Positions 1-12,383 are shown, numbered from the stretch's first letter. The stretch: DNA of 64,000 bases from Cyprinodon diabolis (GCA_030533445.1 CM060064.1:5968379-6032378); one strand, 5' to 3'. Notes: a model not told the origin generated them from the letters alone. Program-made: numbers and translations.

Positions 1-63
1 AATTGTGTGTTGTTGCACACAAAGAACACAAAGAATGTGTGTGTACAGAACATGAAATAAAAA

Positions 64-64
<1 letters not shown>

Positions 65-142
<78 letters not shown>
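65..142. repeat. (TA)n microsatellite
   Basis: About 39 uninterrupted TA dinucleotides lie in AT-rich DNA. A repeat this pure and long is expected to be length-variable between individuals and prone to assembly error. Confidence 0.98.
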
Positions 143-148
<6 letters not shown>

Positions 149-905
149 ACGTTGAATAAAATGTTGAATTAAAGAAACCTCACATAACTCATGTGCTGCA
201 ACAACTCAAGGCTTGATAAAATTCAGCAGTAGTGAAAAATCAATGCAAATCTCATTGATAATTCAGTATTTTACCCTTTCTTTCTATTCTCTTGATCTTC
301 TATATTGCTATGGTTTGTGACCTTTATTATTACTATTTACAGCAGTAGGTTTGTGATCTAAGCCTCTGCCCTGACCAGAGTTTATTTCTTCTGAAATAAT
401 AAAACATTCTGTCAGAGCGTCTACATGACAAACCAAGTCAGGGATTAAAGAACGCAGGTCGGGAGTTTGGGAGAAAAGAAGTTAATGCTCTGTCCAGGAG
501 GGCAAAACTCTATAAGTATTCAGTGTAAGGCATGGTAATGTAAAAAAATTTTTTAAACCGTTTGTGCTGTGTTCCTCAGTTCATTTCTCAACATTTACGT
601 TCTCACAAATTACAGCAAAGAGGAAATCACTAGATTCCCAAAGTATTTATTTTCATCGTGTTCCAGAGTTGTTTATCCTGCCCAACAGGGTCCTTAGGTC
701 TGTAGATGTTTGTTGCAGTGGATTATTTTTCAGATGATCAATTTGACCAGCATTTACTCTAGATCTTTATTGCACTCTTGTATAGTAAGCAAGCCTTGTG
801 GTGTTTAGCTGTGTATCAAACTGTTGCTATAATTTTGCTTCATGTTTCACTTAAAACCATATTTAACAGTCCAAGTCAGCTATTACCTCTGTTAGCAGAA
901 AACTA
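143..905. other. AT-rich intergenic DNA, nothing recognised
   Basis: I see no coding exon, RNA gene or named repeat here. The right edge is the 5-bp target duplication of the solo LTR that follows. Confidence 0.5.
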
Positions 906-910
906 ATTTT

Positions 911-1779
911 TGTCATGATTTTATCTAAAGCTCGGACCCACATGCAGTGAAGCCAAACAGAGAGACACAGAGTAAAAGTTTCAACAGGTTTTATTGAAGA
1001 GTATTTTTTGAGTTCGGTGCCGGGAAACTGGAAGACGAGGGGAAGACAGACTGTTAGATTCAGGCTCAGTGGGGAATTGGAGTTGTTAATCTTGAAGGAG
1101 AGGATTTGTTGCCACTCACGTTTCCGGAGAAGAAGAGACACGTAGACTCCAGTCTGTGTGTTGGTCTTCCAGAGTTTGTTTGATTCAGTAGAGGGCGGAA
1201 CAGGATTTACCCAGAACTCGGACGGAGTGGAATGATGCAGCCGCTGGTTGCTACTCAGTTTTCCTGCGGTACTTGAACGGGTCGTGGTGAAGAGGACTTC
1301 CTTACTCAGACAGTGATCTCAGTGTGCTCAAAGGTGGCTGGATCCAAACCTCCTGTTTGGAATCCGTCGCTCAGTGTAGGACTCAGTTGATCCCACTTGG
1401 GAGAAAGCGGTCCGAAAAGGTCCAGTTTGCAGGAAAGCTTCCTGCCGAAAGGCAAAGAACAAACAAAGTTGAGACTCAGTGAGAAACAAGTGCTCAGTAA
1501 AACTCAATGTGATCTCAGCTTGGCTAGAGGACAAAAACTCAAAAATGCAAAAACTCAGATTAGACTCAGCATAAACAAGGCTTGGCTAGAGTACCCCAAA
1601 CTGGCAAACACTCTGGCGTCGAAGTAGTGGCAACCAGCAGCTTAAGAGCAGTGCGGTGATGAGGCAACAGCTTGCAGGTGTATGAGGAGGCGAACCGGAG
1701 CCAGGCGCCTCCTGGTGGTGGAAGGGAGAAACACAAAAGACAAGACAAACAGACGAACACAAAAACTGGGATCCTGACA
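911..1779 (-). mobile_element. Solo LTR (869 bp), probably Ty3/Gypsy type
   Basis: The block begins TGTCATGA and ends TCCTGACA, so it has the TG...CA ends of a long terminal repeat with short inverted TGTCA/TGACA termini. It is flanked by the identical pentanucleotide atttt at 906-910 and 1780-1784, a target-site duplication of the length typical of Ty3/Gypsy and several other LTR elements. On the minus strand a poly(A) signal (AATAAAA) lies near 990, which sets the LTR orientation as minus. No gag or pol is attached, so this is most simply a solo LTR left by LTR-LTR recombination. The middle (1380-1600) is rich in the short motif actcag. A non-autonomous short LTR element is the alternative. 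Confidence 0.75.
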
Positions 1780-1784
1780 ATTTT

Positions 1785-2545
1785 GTTAACTAATGTTGAT
1801 TAAATGGTGACCGTTTGTTCCCTGCAATGTTCTTCTCCCTCAGCATTGGCATTGTACAAGCTATCTTTGCTTGGATTTGGTGCGGTTTTATTATTTTTTG
1901 TTTTTTTGAAATCCTTTTGTTATTTGCTTTAGTTCCCCAACTCATGTTTGAAGAGCATTATTTTATTTGATTTGATAATCAGCTCTCTCCCCTTCCTGTT
2001 AGATTGCTGGGAGGACATGCATTCTGTTTTTACTACTTTTAATGGCAATGTTCAAGTGTTGGTTTAGAATGTGATCAACAATACACATATGGGATTGTTG
2101 CATTATTGAGAAATAACCAATTTTACAACATTACCACACAATTTGTTATTTCTTAACCTCCAATTATTCATAACACTTTGCAGAATCCAGTATCTTCTTT
2201 TTGTGTCCAAGCTTTTTTTGACAAACAAACAAGACACAACATGCAAGGATTTTGGTATTAAAATTTAGATAAAACATTTTCTTAGATGCTTTCCTTTCCG
2301 GCTAACAGAAAACAAATAACTGATTACAGGAGTAATCTTATTTCACTTTGAGTTTTTGTTTAGCATTCATTTGCTAAAACCACAACTTAAGCTTCTCCTG
2401 CCGAGCAACTGGTGGCGGGTATTTTACCGTACCAGCCATTAAATGAAGTTTACCTGAAGTTCAGACCAGACTTTAGAAATATACCTCACTGTATGTCAGT
2501 AATATGTAAAACAGTTTGACTGAAGATAGTTTTAGTTAAGATTGC
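1785..2545. other. AT-rich intergenic DNA, nothing recognised
   Basis: No coding potential or named repeat was seen. Homopolymer T runs are frequent. Confidence 0.5.
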
Positions 2546-2760
2546 AACCCAAATCAAATGAAGTGTTGTTTTTTTTGTTTTTTTTAAATCTTTATTTAAC
2601 CAGCAAAAGAATCCCATAGAGATTAAAAACCTCTTTGTCAAGGGAGTCCTAGCCGAGAGGCAGCAAAGTTACATAATAAACAAAATAAACAGAGATAAAT
2701 TAAATTAAATGACGGGTACATAAAAAAAAAAACATATCAAGTAAAACAATTACAGATAAT
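2546..2760. repeat. Dispersed teleost repeat (retroelement 3'-tail type)
   Basis: The stretch holding ctttatttaaccagcaaaag and ttgtcaagggagtcctagcc matches a segment I recognise as recurring throughout teleost genomes, where it usually forms the tail of non-LTR retroelements. The poly(T) tract at its left edge would be a poly(A) tail on the minus strand. The family assignment is from memory of the pattern and is not certain. Confidence 0.5.
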
Positions 2761-5000
2761 TGAGGCTGCTTCACATTCTTTCACTTTCAACTTAAAAACA
2801 TTAAAGTTGGATTATGAAGTTTAATTTATCATAAAAATAAAAAGTAAAAGTAGATTCTAATATCTGTACTTCTGTTACACTTTGTGTTTTTGACCAGAAC
2901 ATGCAGCAGCTAAAGCAGGGAGTTTTCAGCTGTGAGGTTGTTACTGATTAGAGATAACGTGTTATATTTGAGACACACCTGAAAGAGGCCATAAGTTAAA
3001 GGTGCAGATGCTAAGAGAGGAAACAACAAGCAGGGCAGCAGCTGTACAACAGGATGCAACAAAGCTGCACCTGTTGCCAGTCCTGTACATGCTCCAGCTC
3101 AAAGAGAGTGAACCCCCCTCCCTCCCCCAGTCAAACACACATTTGTGCAGGCACCTCCTTCTCGCTGAGTCTCTCCACAGTTTTTAGTACAAACAGGACA
3201 GAGCAGAAGTGCAGGACAACCAAACCGCCGGCTCATGAGTGTTTGATGTGACCAGGGTGGGAAACGGGGAAGTGAAAGCTGCAGCTGTGGGGACTTGTGA
3301 AAAAAAATCCCAGTGGTCACAAAGAGACAGTAGTGAATAATGCTTTTAGACTTGACTGAACCGCTGGTGACCTAAATGAGTGTGGCCCAGAACACAGCTC
3401 CTACTTTTAGCGCACTTAATATGAAAATAGATCATGGCTACTAAACTCAAACACTACAGGTGGAGGGGAACATAGTTTGCCTTCCAGCGGAGATCATGTT
3501 CAGGGAGGCTTTTCTATAGTTTCCCTCTAACACATCATTTATATGTTGAAATGACTTCTTAAGTTTTCTTGTTATTTGATCTCTGAAATGTTACTGGCGG
3601 CTCTCAAAGTGGATCTGTCTAAGTGGGTTTGCACCTACAGATAAGAAGATTCTCTTCTACTACTTTACTGCTAAAATAAAGAATCAGAGATTAAGAGTGA
3701 CGAAGGTTTAGGCTCGTTATGTTCAGAAATGATTAGGTTTAGGGTTAGTGTCTGAGCAAAGCTGTAGAAAAGGTTTAAAATAAATGGAAGTCAATGCAGA
3801 GTTCTCAGTAGTTAGTTTGTGCTTGTGTGTTACAAGGAGGTGTGTGAGTGTGTGAATGGTTACTCAGGTCATGCAGTGTAAACAGTGAATGCACCTGTGT
3901 AAATGACACAGACAACTGTTGTGTTTAGCTTGGAGGCCATCGGGGAACAAGACATGTGCAAACTGTGTCACCTGGAGAACGCAGCAAAAGTTTAGGTTGG
4001 GACAAGTGATGTGAAGAAATCTTTCTTCAGGTGTCTCATGGGCACCTGAGGTAGAAAAAAAAAAAAACTGTGTGTTACCACTCATGACATACCAGCTAGA
4101 CCAGCTGTTGGAGATTATTTAAAGGCAATTGGCTAAAGGGTCATGGCTGCTGATGAAAGCTGTAGGGAGGGTTTTTCTACCACAAAACCTCAACCAGAAA
4201 CCGGTTTGAACACCTCTGGGGTGATATATGATGACCAGAAAAACAAGGCCGTGACTCGACGTGGCTGCAGAAACAAATTAAAGGTGGATTGTTTTTTTTG
4301 TTTTTTTATGTGTGAGAAAACTTTTTTAACAAACCGTTTTTGTACTTTGTTTTGTGCTTTGTATAATTAATCAATGAAATCACAAAATCTAAGAAATTAT
4401 ATAAAGAAAAATTATTTTGAGAAACTTTGTCCATTCATTTAACTCATAGGTCAACAATAAACAGAAATAAAGCCATGCATAAACATAAGCCCTGATGTCA
4501 GACTGAACAGTGACATACTAGCTGACCTCAGCAGCACCATGAGGGAAATGCAGTGTTTCCATCAGGAAAACCATTCAGGGTTATTACCTGAGAAACAAAC
4601 ACTCTTTTCCAAAGCTATGAAGCCAATCATCCCCCTGCTGCCAGACTAACGTTAAACATCCCTCCAGAAAATCAACTCATCCTGCAGCCCATAACTTAGA
4701 CTTATCATCACAAGCTGCACTTTATTACATAATAGATTATGTAGTCCATAAACATACGCTGGTGTTTCACATTTAAGTTGCCTCTAAAGATGCTATATCT
4801 TCATATCTTTTTCTATAAATATGTTTAACTCGTGTAAACAGTTAGTCCCATCAACTTTGTTGTTGTAATTTGTTGTAACTGTGATGTTTTCTTTCACTTT
4901 TTTTTCCTCTTGGTTCTGCTCCCTCGCTGCTAACAAGCTAACGGTCAAAGCATGAATGGTTACTGTAGCGTTCATCTCAAATCTTAGCTTTCAAACAGTA
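2761..5000. other. Intergenic DNA, nothing recognised
   Basis: Only short spurious frames are present. There are poly(A)/poly(T) runs near 4050 and 4290. No splice-bounded exon could be supported. Confidence 0.45.
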
Positions 5001-5234
5001 ATGCATCATTTCCTTCTCTCTCTTGTTTGCTTGTTTATGTTAATCCTTGTAGACTTGGCTGGGCCAAACCTCAACAAGCGCCATGCCCCGGTGAGCCAAC
5101 CATCTGAAGGGGGACCAATTCACCCAATTGATGGCATTGGCATGAATTGGGCAAAGATAGTAATAAATCACCCTGATAAAGATTCAGGCAGGTTTAGGCT
5201 GGACATCCGGGTACAGCGATTGAGCTATGCATAA
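5001..5234 (+). CDS. Small hypothetical ORF (77 aa) with signal-peptide-like start
   Basis: The reading frame starts with ATG at 5001 and encodes a hydrophobic N-terminus (MHHFLLSLVCLFMLILVDLA) followed by a polar tail with a dibasic KR pair at about residues 26-27. The codon composition after residue 20 looks more coding-like than the surrounding DNA. A possible splice acceptor (cttgtag) lies at 5046-5052, so the C-terminal part could instead be an exon of a longer gene. I recognise no family, the ATG context is poor, and no supporting splice structure or TATA box was found. It may simply be a chance ORF. Confidence 0.15.
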   Translation: MHHFLLSLVCLFMLILVDLAGPNLNKRHAPVSQPSEGGPIHPIDGIGMNWAKIVINHPDKDSGRFRLDIRVQRLSYA

Positions 5235-5688
5235 AATCTGTAGGATTTTTGGTATGACAACAAAATGTGTGCAAATGGAAAACTAGTGAAGTCAATAATG
5301 CAGACAAGTGGTTTAGATAAGAGGGCTCTGGGAGGCGGCAGTTTGGTATGCCTGCCAAGATGAGACAGTGACAAGCTGAGAGGCCATTTTATGAGCTTTA
5401 AAGGACATAAAGAGGGACTGCAACAGTTAATAAGAGTTCTGATTAAAAACCAAGACAGAACAGCCATGAAGCTGAAGGAAGCAGGACTGATCTTAATACC
5501 CAGCCATTGATTTGATTTGACTGATTTGATTGATTGAGCCATTGGGGGATGACCTGCAGATATCATGGCTCATAGTAGTGGATACTACTTATCTAAATGC
5601 TGCATAAGTGGAACGATGTGGGGAGGCAACAACAGCATAACATGCTCAAACTCCAGGTGAGCATGATAGCACTACTCTCACCTCCAAG
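5235..5688. other. Intergenic DNA, nothing recognised
   Basis: No coding or repeat signal was recognised, apart from a short gattgatttgattt-like run near 5510-5535. Confidence 0.4.
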
Positions 5689-6587
5689 CAGGGGTGGATT
5701 TAGGAAACTTGGGGCCTTAGGCAAAGACAGGCAGGGGGCCCTCTGAAGTGAGAAGACAACACATAAAACAGACCCATTCTACAGATAGAGAAATATTAAT
5801 AGAATAGACAACCATTATTTGTTCTAGGTTTTGTTCCTCTCTCTTTTTTCCTTTTCTTCTTGTTTTCCTCTCTATGTTTTGTACTCAGCTGACTTTTCAT
5901 GTTCTCTGAAAAGGAAGGAAAGATTGTTTCCAAGCATTAAGCTCACTTAGCTGATTGCTCCTTCCTGTGTTATCAAAAAGGCGACGACAAAAGTAAATAA
6001 CCCAGTCCTTCTTTTCATTGTAGACAAGCCATGATCTGCTTATCTTTTTTCTATTTTCATTTGTATGCAATAATAGCTGCATGAATCATGACAGCAGACA
6101 AGATAGAGGAGAGCAGGAGGCGGGGTTACCAATCTACTTGCTCTTGAGAGCAGAGTTCGCTGCTTTTAGTTGTTGTTGCCAAAGTCTCCAGTAGCAGAAA
6201 AAGTTGCTTCATTTGGTGCTAGGCACTTTTTTGAAATAAAAGTGCTAGAGTGGTCTGAAAAGTTAATAAATATAGTGACAAAACCGCTAAGATGGCAACA
6301 CTGCTCTTCGCATCGTTTGTTTCTTAAATGGTGTGCTGCTGTCTGTTTGGACCTTTCTGAGCACATGCAGCAAATCGACTGATCCAATGTGGTGGACACT
6401 GAAGGGCCTGAGACACACTTAATATTATAAGCGTTCTGATGGGTTTTTAGTGATTTTTTAAAAATCAAAAACATAATTAATGTGCCCAAACGAGGAATGG
6501 TTGTATTAACCATACAGCTTAACAGAGTTTTAGGAAATTGGGGCCCTAGGCAACTGCCTAGTATTGCCTAATGGTAAATCCCCCCCT
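5689..6587. mobile_element. Non-autonomous DNA transposon, hAT-like
   Basis: The left end (caggggtggatttagg) and the right end read on the opposite strand (aggggggggatttacc) are similar inverted termini of the CAGGGGTGGATTTA type. Internal inverted pieces resembling ggggccttaggcaa are found on both sides. No transposase frame is present over about 0.9 kb. I could not find a convincing 8-bp target duplication, so superfamily assignment rests on terminus style only. Confidence 0.5.
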
Positions 6588-7576
6588 ACAAAGCACACCA
6601 GCACTATAGTATGTTCATTTGGTTTAATCCATGCATGCTTTGCTTCATCAATATCTCAAAGCAAACTGTTTATTTTTCTATTCTTATTTATGGAAGAATT
6701 TAATCACTTTCAGTTAAATCTATCTTAAAGCTTTCATAATTTTGCTCTTTGTTGTTGCCATAATTTTACTGCCACAAAGTTCTTCTGCCTGAAAAGCATT
6801 AAAACAATGAAAAGTAGCAGTACTCCAATAATTTAGTATTATCTCATGCAATTACTATTACTATTATTGTTTACTGTCACAGATAGGATTTAGCTCGTGC
6901 TCCTGAAATTGTGAAAATGTTACCACCCTCTGAAACTTAAACCGCCTCCAGGGAAAACCTCTCACACAGATGTGGACATCATGCAATTTCCACTTTGTTC
7001 ATGGCTCATCTATTAAAAGGCACACCATAAAGGGGCAATGATGAAATGTTGCTCATGCAACTCTTACTTCACAACACTTTGTTTCTACAGCTGATGCTGT
7101 TTCAGACTGCTTTGTAGCTTGTTTGTAGACTCTAGCCTGTGTAGCCACAACAAAAAGCTTTACCTGCCAGGTTATCACCCATCTGGTAGACTAATGAGGC
7201 TCTGGTTACCACGCTTAAGTCCCCTGTCACTGCGACTGTAAGCCTTTGGGGAAGTGAGGTCAGAACAATCTCATGAAGTAAACAGAGAGGAAGCACAGCA
7301 AAGCAACTGCAACAGAAAAAAAAAAACTGCAAATACATGTTCTGTTTTAGCTCAAACTAGTTGAAAGTTTATAGATGAGTTTGATTTTGGATGATTTACA
7401 TGCTACTGACTGGGGACAGGCTCACATAGGCAAGAAATGAATATAGGAAACGTATTAAGCACAAAAGGTCAAAGTACCAGAGGTCCCAGTAAACATGTGT
7501 CTTCAACAATGTGGCCATAATCACACTTAATCTTTAATGGAATAAAGTGGGCAGAATAGCACTGATGTCTCAGTAC
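6588..7576. other. Intergenic DNA, nothing recognised
   Basis: AT-rich sequence without a supportable exon or repeat. Confidence 0.45.
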
Positions 7577-8043
7577 TGCAGCTGCCATCAGCACCTTTGT
7601 CTATAGATGTTCAAGATCGGCCTGTTTTTCAGTGTAGTCCTGTTTCTCTGACTGTGACTGGCTGGATGTGCTCCTTTCATCCTCTGAGATGGGAGTTGCT
7701 CGTCTGCCTGGCTGTGTGTTTCCTGGATGGGACCGCCTTTTACAGTTGCCTTTTCTATCTCTGCTTCTGTCTCCTTGAACCCCAGTCGGCCTCGGCAGAT
7801 GGCTGCTCACACTGAGCCTGGTTCTGCTGGAGGTTTCTTCCTGTTAAAAGGCAGTTTTTCCTCTCCACTGTCGCTATAAGCATGCTTAGTGTGAGGGATT
7901 GCCTTCAAGTCAATGAGTCGATGTAATCAACTGGTTTTCCTTACATAGAAATATTTGAATCAATTTGACAACAATCTGATGAACTGTAAAGGGCTGTGAG
8001 ATGACATGTGTTGTGTATTGCCGCTGTGGAATTAACTGAATTG
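7577..8043 (+). repeat. Family S dispersed repeat, copy 1
   Basis: This segment shares long stretches with 23265-23755 and 33640-34075, and on the minus strand with 30229-30447. A shorter piece matches 20800-20935. Diagnostic strings are gagcctggttctgctggagg and ttcttcctgttaaaa, and the end resembles ggcgctatagaaataaactg followed by aattgaa repeats. The same sequence is a very abundant teleost retroelement tail. The apparent short proteins in it are chance frames. Confidence 0.8.
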
Positions 8044-8929
8044 AAGTCATGTCTGGTTAAACATGAACAGTAGAATGTGATGGTTGTTTTATTACAAACC
8101 AACTAAATTCTTTCCAGGGTTGTTCTAAGGAAGGTTACTTAGTTAAAGAAGCTTTAAAATCTCTGCCCATGACTATGGATGTCAAGACTGTGCTAAGTTG
8201 AGAGTAAGACAATACAATGTTTCCTTTTCCAAAGACATTTTAGATTTTACTTTGCCCCATTCCAGACTTTTAAACCTTAGATTTGTTAGGAAATTATTTA
8301 CAATATGTAAAGCATTTTTTAAAAACTTTAGTGAATATATTGTAATCCACCAAAATGAAACACCACTGCAGGCTAATAAGCAACTAATTAAAAAGTAAAA
8401 GCAAATAATCCCTCAAAGTAGAAGACTTTAAGATGCCAAAACATCCTTTAGAGACCTTTCTTCCTAATGGCTGTGTGCAGGAAACACGGGGGCTGTGTTA
8501 AAGTCCGAAACTCCAGGGACCCTAATACTGCTTCCATACCTAGCTGTACAAAGCTTCACTTATATTACAGAATCCAAAGACACACTGACTCTATTCTCTT
8601 TTTAAAACAGCAGCATTTTCCATATACTATACATTTTTAGATATTGTAAAGTTAAAACCACAATCCTTTAATTCGGGACTTCATAGGACAAGCAACCAAT
8701 AATCGAACACCTAAAAGTGAAGTAGGTGCAACAGTGTTTTTAACATTTTCAATAGAAGCATTTTGGTGTGCTTTCCCATTCAGCTAACCTCTATTCTGAT
8801 TAATCAAAAACAATTCACTACAACAATTGTATACTACAGTCTGAAATCTATTAATTGGTACAGAGTCCATCTTTGTGATGTAATTGCATACGAAATAAGC
8901 TACTATGTAAAGGCCTCAGAGGTTATATA
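8044..8929. other. Intergenic DNA, nothing recognised
   Basis: No coding or repeat signal was recognised. Confidence 0.4.
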
Positions 8930-9090
8930 GAGAACATTTAGCAAACATCATCAGACAGACCAAGGAATACAGCAGACAGATTAGAGAGAAAGTTGTAGCG
9001 TAATTTAAGGCACAAATGGATTATTGACATCCAAAAAAGGGTTCAATCCAACATCTTAAAGAAATTTAGAGGATGAAATATATTCCGTTA
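8930..9090 (+). mobile_element. Tc1-like transposon relic, 5' transposase region
   Basis: The strings gcaaacatcatcagacagac, ccaaggaatacagcagacag and gttcaatccaacatc follow, with many substitutions, the N-terminal helix-turn-helix coding region of a familiar vertebrate Tc1-like transposase. The frame is broken. It may belong to the same inserted copy as the relic at 10560-10721, with later DNA between them. Confidence 0.5.
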
Positions 9091-9213
9091 ATGGACAAAA
9101 GCAAAGCAGGATCTCACTAATTGTGCAAAATGAATGTGAAACAAAAAATTGCAAGTTTTATTTGCGTTTGCACAGCTGACATTTTGCCAGAAGGAGGACA
9201 GCAGTAAGCTAAC

Positions 9214-9600
9214 CCTAAAGCCCAGGATACACTGTGCGATTTTCGGGGGGAATTCACAGTCGTGCGAGAATTTTCCGATTTGGCCGACTTTCAGCCTGAT
9301 TATGCAAAATGAGTCGCCTAGTGTACAGGGGGTAACGAGGGCCGATCAGCCTCTCACGACCACCTCCTGATCAGGAATTGGGAGGTGACTTTTGTGGGCA
9401 AATCGCTCAGGGCGCATGCGCAAACAAGGATTCTTCTTTTTATTCCTCCTCTCAGATGTAAACACAGCAGCATGGCAGGGATGCAATGAGTGAAATGCAG
9501 CTCCGTCTGCAACATTTCCTGCTAAGTCACGTCCTTTTTCCAAAGACGTCGTCACCCTTTCTTTCTAGGACCCTCAGCAAAAAATTGCACAAATTACCAA
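9214..9600. mobile_element. DNA-transposon terminus relic (catacactgt family)
   Basis: The string ctaaagcccaggatacactg closely resembles ctaaagccagcatacactgt at about 35541 and 55924, which suggests a shared transposon terminus. The GC-richer block to about 9590, with a gcgcatgcgc site near 9412, differs in composition from its flanks and may be the rest of the element. No opposite terminus was identified. Confidence 0.35.
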
Positions 9601-10559
9601 GGCAGCTTGGTTCACTATAGTGAGCTTAAGGTGTAAGCCCTGTGTACGCCGGGCTTATGCGATGAAAATGAACAGTCCTTTTAGAACTAAATTAAAACTA
9701 CTTTTTTTAAAACCACCAAAAAAACCTCTTAAGAGATTTCCCTATTTCATCCTTTGTCTACATTATGTTCTCTATCTTGATTTTGAATTAAAAAGCTGGT
9801 CTGTGCAGCGCTCCTTCTCCATATGTCGCAAACACATCTCGTTTGACCCTAACCCTTTTTTTTTTTTTTCCACTTTCCTTTATGGGCCCTTGGTTGGTCC
9901 TTGGCTGGTCCCCTACAATTCCCTTTTAAACATTGCTCTTTGTACTAAAATATTCTTTCTGTCATGATTTGTGGACATTAATAGAAGCATCATCTCTTGG
10001 TCAGACCCTTTAATTCAGTGACTTAAGTTGGAGGGGATTTTGCTGAGAGTTGCAGAGAAGTGGGCTGCTCCTCATCCAGCTTCTGACTGGGAAGGGCCAT
10101 GTTGAACTACTGTATGCAGGTGCAGCGGCTCTCGCTCCACTGTATTTGCCAAGAATATGATTTTCTTCTTCTTAAAATTGTGCCTTGCAGCACTCTGGAT
10201 AGAGATAAAGTGTATAAATCATTCACTCAGGGCACGAAATATGTGTTGAGTGGGAACACACCCTAAGACATGTCTATCCATCTAAACTACAGACAAGGAG
10301 GACATTAATGGGGAAAGCAGTGAGGATGTTTCTCATTACTCTGGAGGTGCCGCAGAGATCTGCAGCTCAGGTGGGAAAATCTGCCAACAGGTCCATAAAT
10401 ATTATGACTAAAAGCAAGGCTTTGTTGAATCAAAGTCATAAGATGAACTGTTTGCAGGTTGTTGCAAACTATTAATAACATGCAGTAAAAGCAAAAGGAA
10501 GTTGTCGCCTTAAATAAATGATAAAAAATCTAATTTTGGTGAATTAAATTTCTTATGCG
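9601..10559. other. Intergenic DNA, nothing recognised
   Basis: Includes a poly(T) run at about 9859-9871. No gene or named repeat was supported. Confidence 0.4.
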
Positions 10560-10721
10560 ACCGAAAACTAATCCTAAATAACCGTGAAAACATTATTCCT
10601 GCTGTTATACATGGTGTTGGCAGCATCATGCTCTGGGTGAAGATAATTGGTTCAAAATATAGGAGGAAAAACAGTAACCTGAGACTGGAACACTGCTTTA
10701 TAATCCTTAATTTGATGTATT
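10560..10721 (+). mobile_element. Tc1-like transposon relic, DDE region
   Basis: The string catggtgttggcagcatcat followed by gctctgggtgaa corresponds to the conserved GGSIMLWG-type motif of Tc1/mariner transposases. It is preceded by a degraded aaccgtgaaaacattattcc segment in the expected order. It is a decayed fragment with no intact frame, and a SINE abuts its 3' side. Confidence 0.6.
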
Positions 10722-10930
10722 ATGTTGGCCTAGAGGTTAGAGCTGTGTATTTGTGCTCTGAGAAGGTTGCAAGTACCTGGTTTGATCCCCACGGCCTCCA
10801 CTCTGGGTTCCTCAGCAAGGCGCGACACTGCTCCCTGGGCACAACACAATGGCAGCCCACTGCTCCCAAAGGGGATGGGTATAAATGCAGAGAGTACATT
10901 TCCCCATTGTGACTCAATAAAGGGATTTAC
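10722..10930 (+). mobile_element. tRNA-derived SINE
   Basis: The head has RNA polymerase III promoter boxes: an A-box-like tggcctagagg at 10726-10736 and a B box ggtttgatccc at 10779-10789, spaced as in a tRNA. The body (ctccctgggcacaacacaat, ggcagcccactgctcc) and tail (atttccccattgtgactcaa then taaaggga) match a SINE pattern widespread in teleosts. It overlaps no gene. Short ORFs on both strands here are chance frames. Confidence 0.8.
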
Positions 10931-11510
10931 ACAACATACCAGCATTTAGAACAATAGAAGGGTTTAGATTAGAAATCTTAACCTTAGTACATGAAAACAT
11001 AATAAAACACAAAATCTAGAGTTATAACAACATGTACAAAAAGAAATAATTTAGCAAGGCACTGTTTGATACTCTGAAGTATCAAAAGAAGTATCTCACA
11101 GAAACCTGCTATTTTGTTCACCATTAGCCCTCAGAGATAAACAGCTCCAGTGAATCATTGCTGAAGCTCAACTTGACTGTTTTTCCTTCCAGCCTGCGCT
11201 ATCACCATCCTGTCATGGACAAACCGTTTATGTCACATGTTACTTGTCGAAGGCTACCATCAAAGATTCATACCGCTGATTTCTCTGAAGTTGTCCCTGA
11301 ACCAAACATTGTGACACACTTGAGTGAGCAGAACAGCAACTTCCCATGACAACAGAAAACAGAGGAAGACATGGGAGGAGAGAAAAAGGACAATTAAGAG
11401 TGATTTAGGCCTCTCTGTATGAAAGAGGAGAATGTGGTGTTTTCCATAAAATCTTAGGGTCATTAAACCGACAGGGTTCTAAGGTGGGAGATCCGTGTTG
11501 TTAAGGGCAA
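10931..11510. other. Intergenic DNA, nothing recognised
   Basis: No supportable feature was seen. Confidence 0.4.
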
Positions 11511-11559
11511 AGGAAGGAAGGAAGGAAGGAAGGAAGGAAGGAAGGAAGGAAGGAAGGAA
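11511..11559. repeat. (GGAA)n microsatellite
   Basis: About twelve tandem GGAA/AAGG units, about 1.0 kb upstream of the id4 start codon. GGAA arrays can bind ETS-family factors, but nothing here shows that this one is functional. Confidence 0.95.
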
Positions 11560-12383
11560 TGCCTGGTTGAATGGTTTGTGTGGCGCCAGACAGTCGGCCC
11601 AGCGGTGCTGCACAGTGAGTGACTGGGGGTCGGTGGTGGTGGGGGGGTCGGAGGAATGCAGGAGCACAATAACAGAGATGGGGAGTGACAGTGGAAGCTT
11701 CAAGTCCGAATATTTGTTTGATTTAATTACATGCAGTTTCACAGAAATCCCAAGAAAACGCTCCTCAGTGGTGAGAACTTCTTCCTCTTTGAATGTTTGC
11801 TATTCAGGCTGAAGATGCTAGAATATAAAATCTATCATTTGAATTTCAGTAAAATAAAAATAAAAAAATATATAAAACTGAACATTTTCTATATTTTTCA
11901 CCTTTGAATAATTTATTTTCTGTTTATTTTCACACTGAATGATTTTTCCTTGCAGTTAGCAGAAAGGCAGGTGTTTGGCATCGCCAGTGTTCCTGGGATC
12001 AATGCGAACGTGGCGCTGCGTAATTACGCATCAATAGAAAAGGCAGTAAAGCTGTTCACCTCAGGCTCGGTGTTTGGGAAGGCTGGATGAATAGCAGAGT
12101 TCCTTTGGACAAAGTCAGGAGCTACTTCCTTTCTCTAAGACGATTTTGGCTTCATCAGAATCCAGCTAACTCATCTTCTCTGGGTTGGATCTGTCTTTTC
12201 CTTTTTACCCCCCCCCCCCCTCTCTCACACCCACCTCCCGCAGATCGCAGCCCACCGCATCGCGCAGAGAGACACGCCTTTTTCTCGGCTCCGCTGTGGG
12301 GTCGGTGAGCAGCGGGCTGCCGGTGATTGAGCAGCTTTCCTCCTGATCTGTCAGCCTGCTGCCTTGGCGCCTCCCCTCGCCTC
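11560..12383. other. id4 upstream flank
   Basis: This stretch precedes the TATA box. It contains a C10-type run at 12210-12220, a GC-richer block from about 12230, and a short element gcgctgcgtaattacgcatc at 12011-12030 holding a TAATTA homeodomain-type core. It probably includes proximal promoter sequence. No separate gene was seen. Confidence 0.4.

Noticed and set aside
5681..6595. 8-bp target duplication for the 5.7-6.6 kb element
   Set aside because: The flanking octamers (cctccaag and caaagcac) do not match, so I did not claim one.
11463..11812. Several ORFs around the GGAA array
   Set aside because: They are produced by translating the microsatellite (FLPS or KEGR periodicity) and have no domain.
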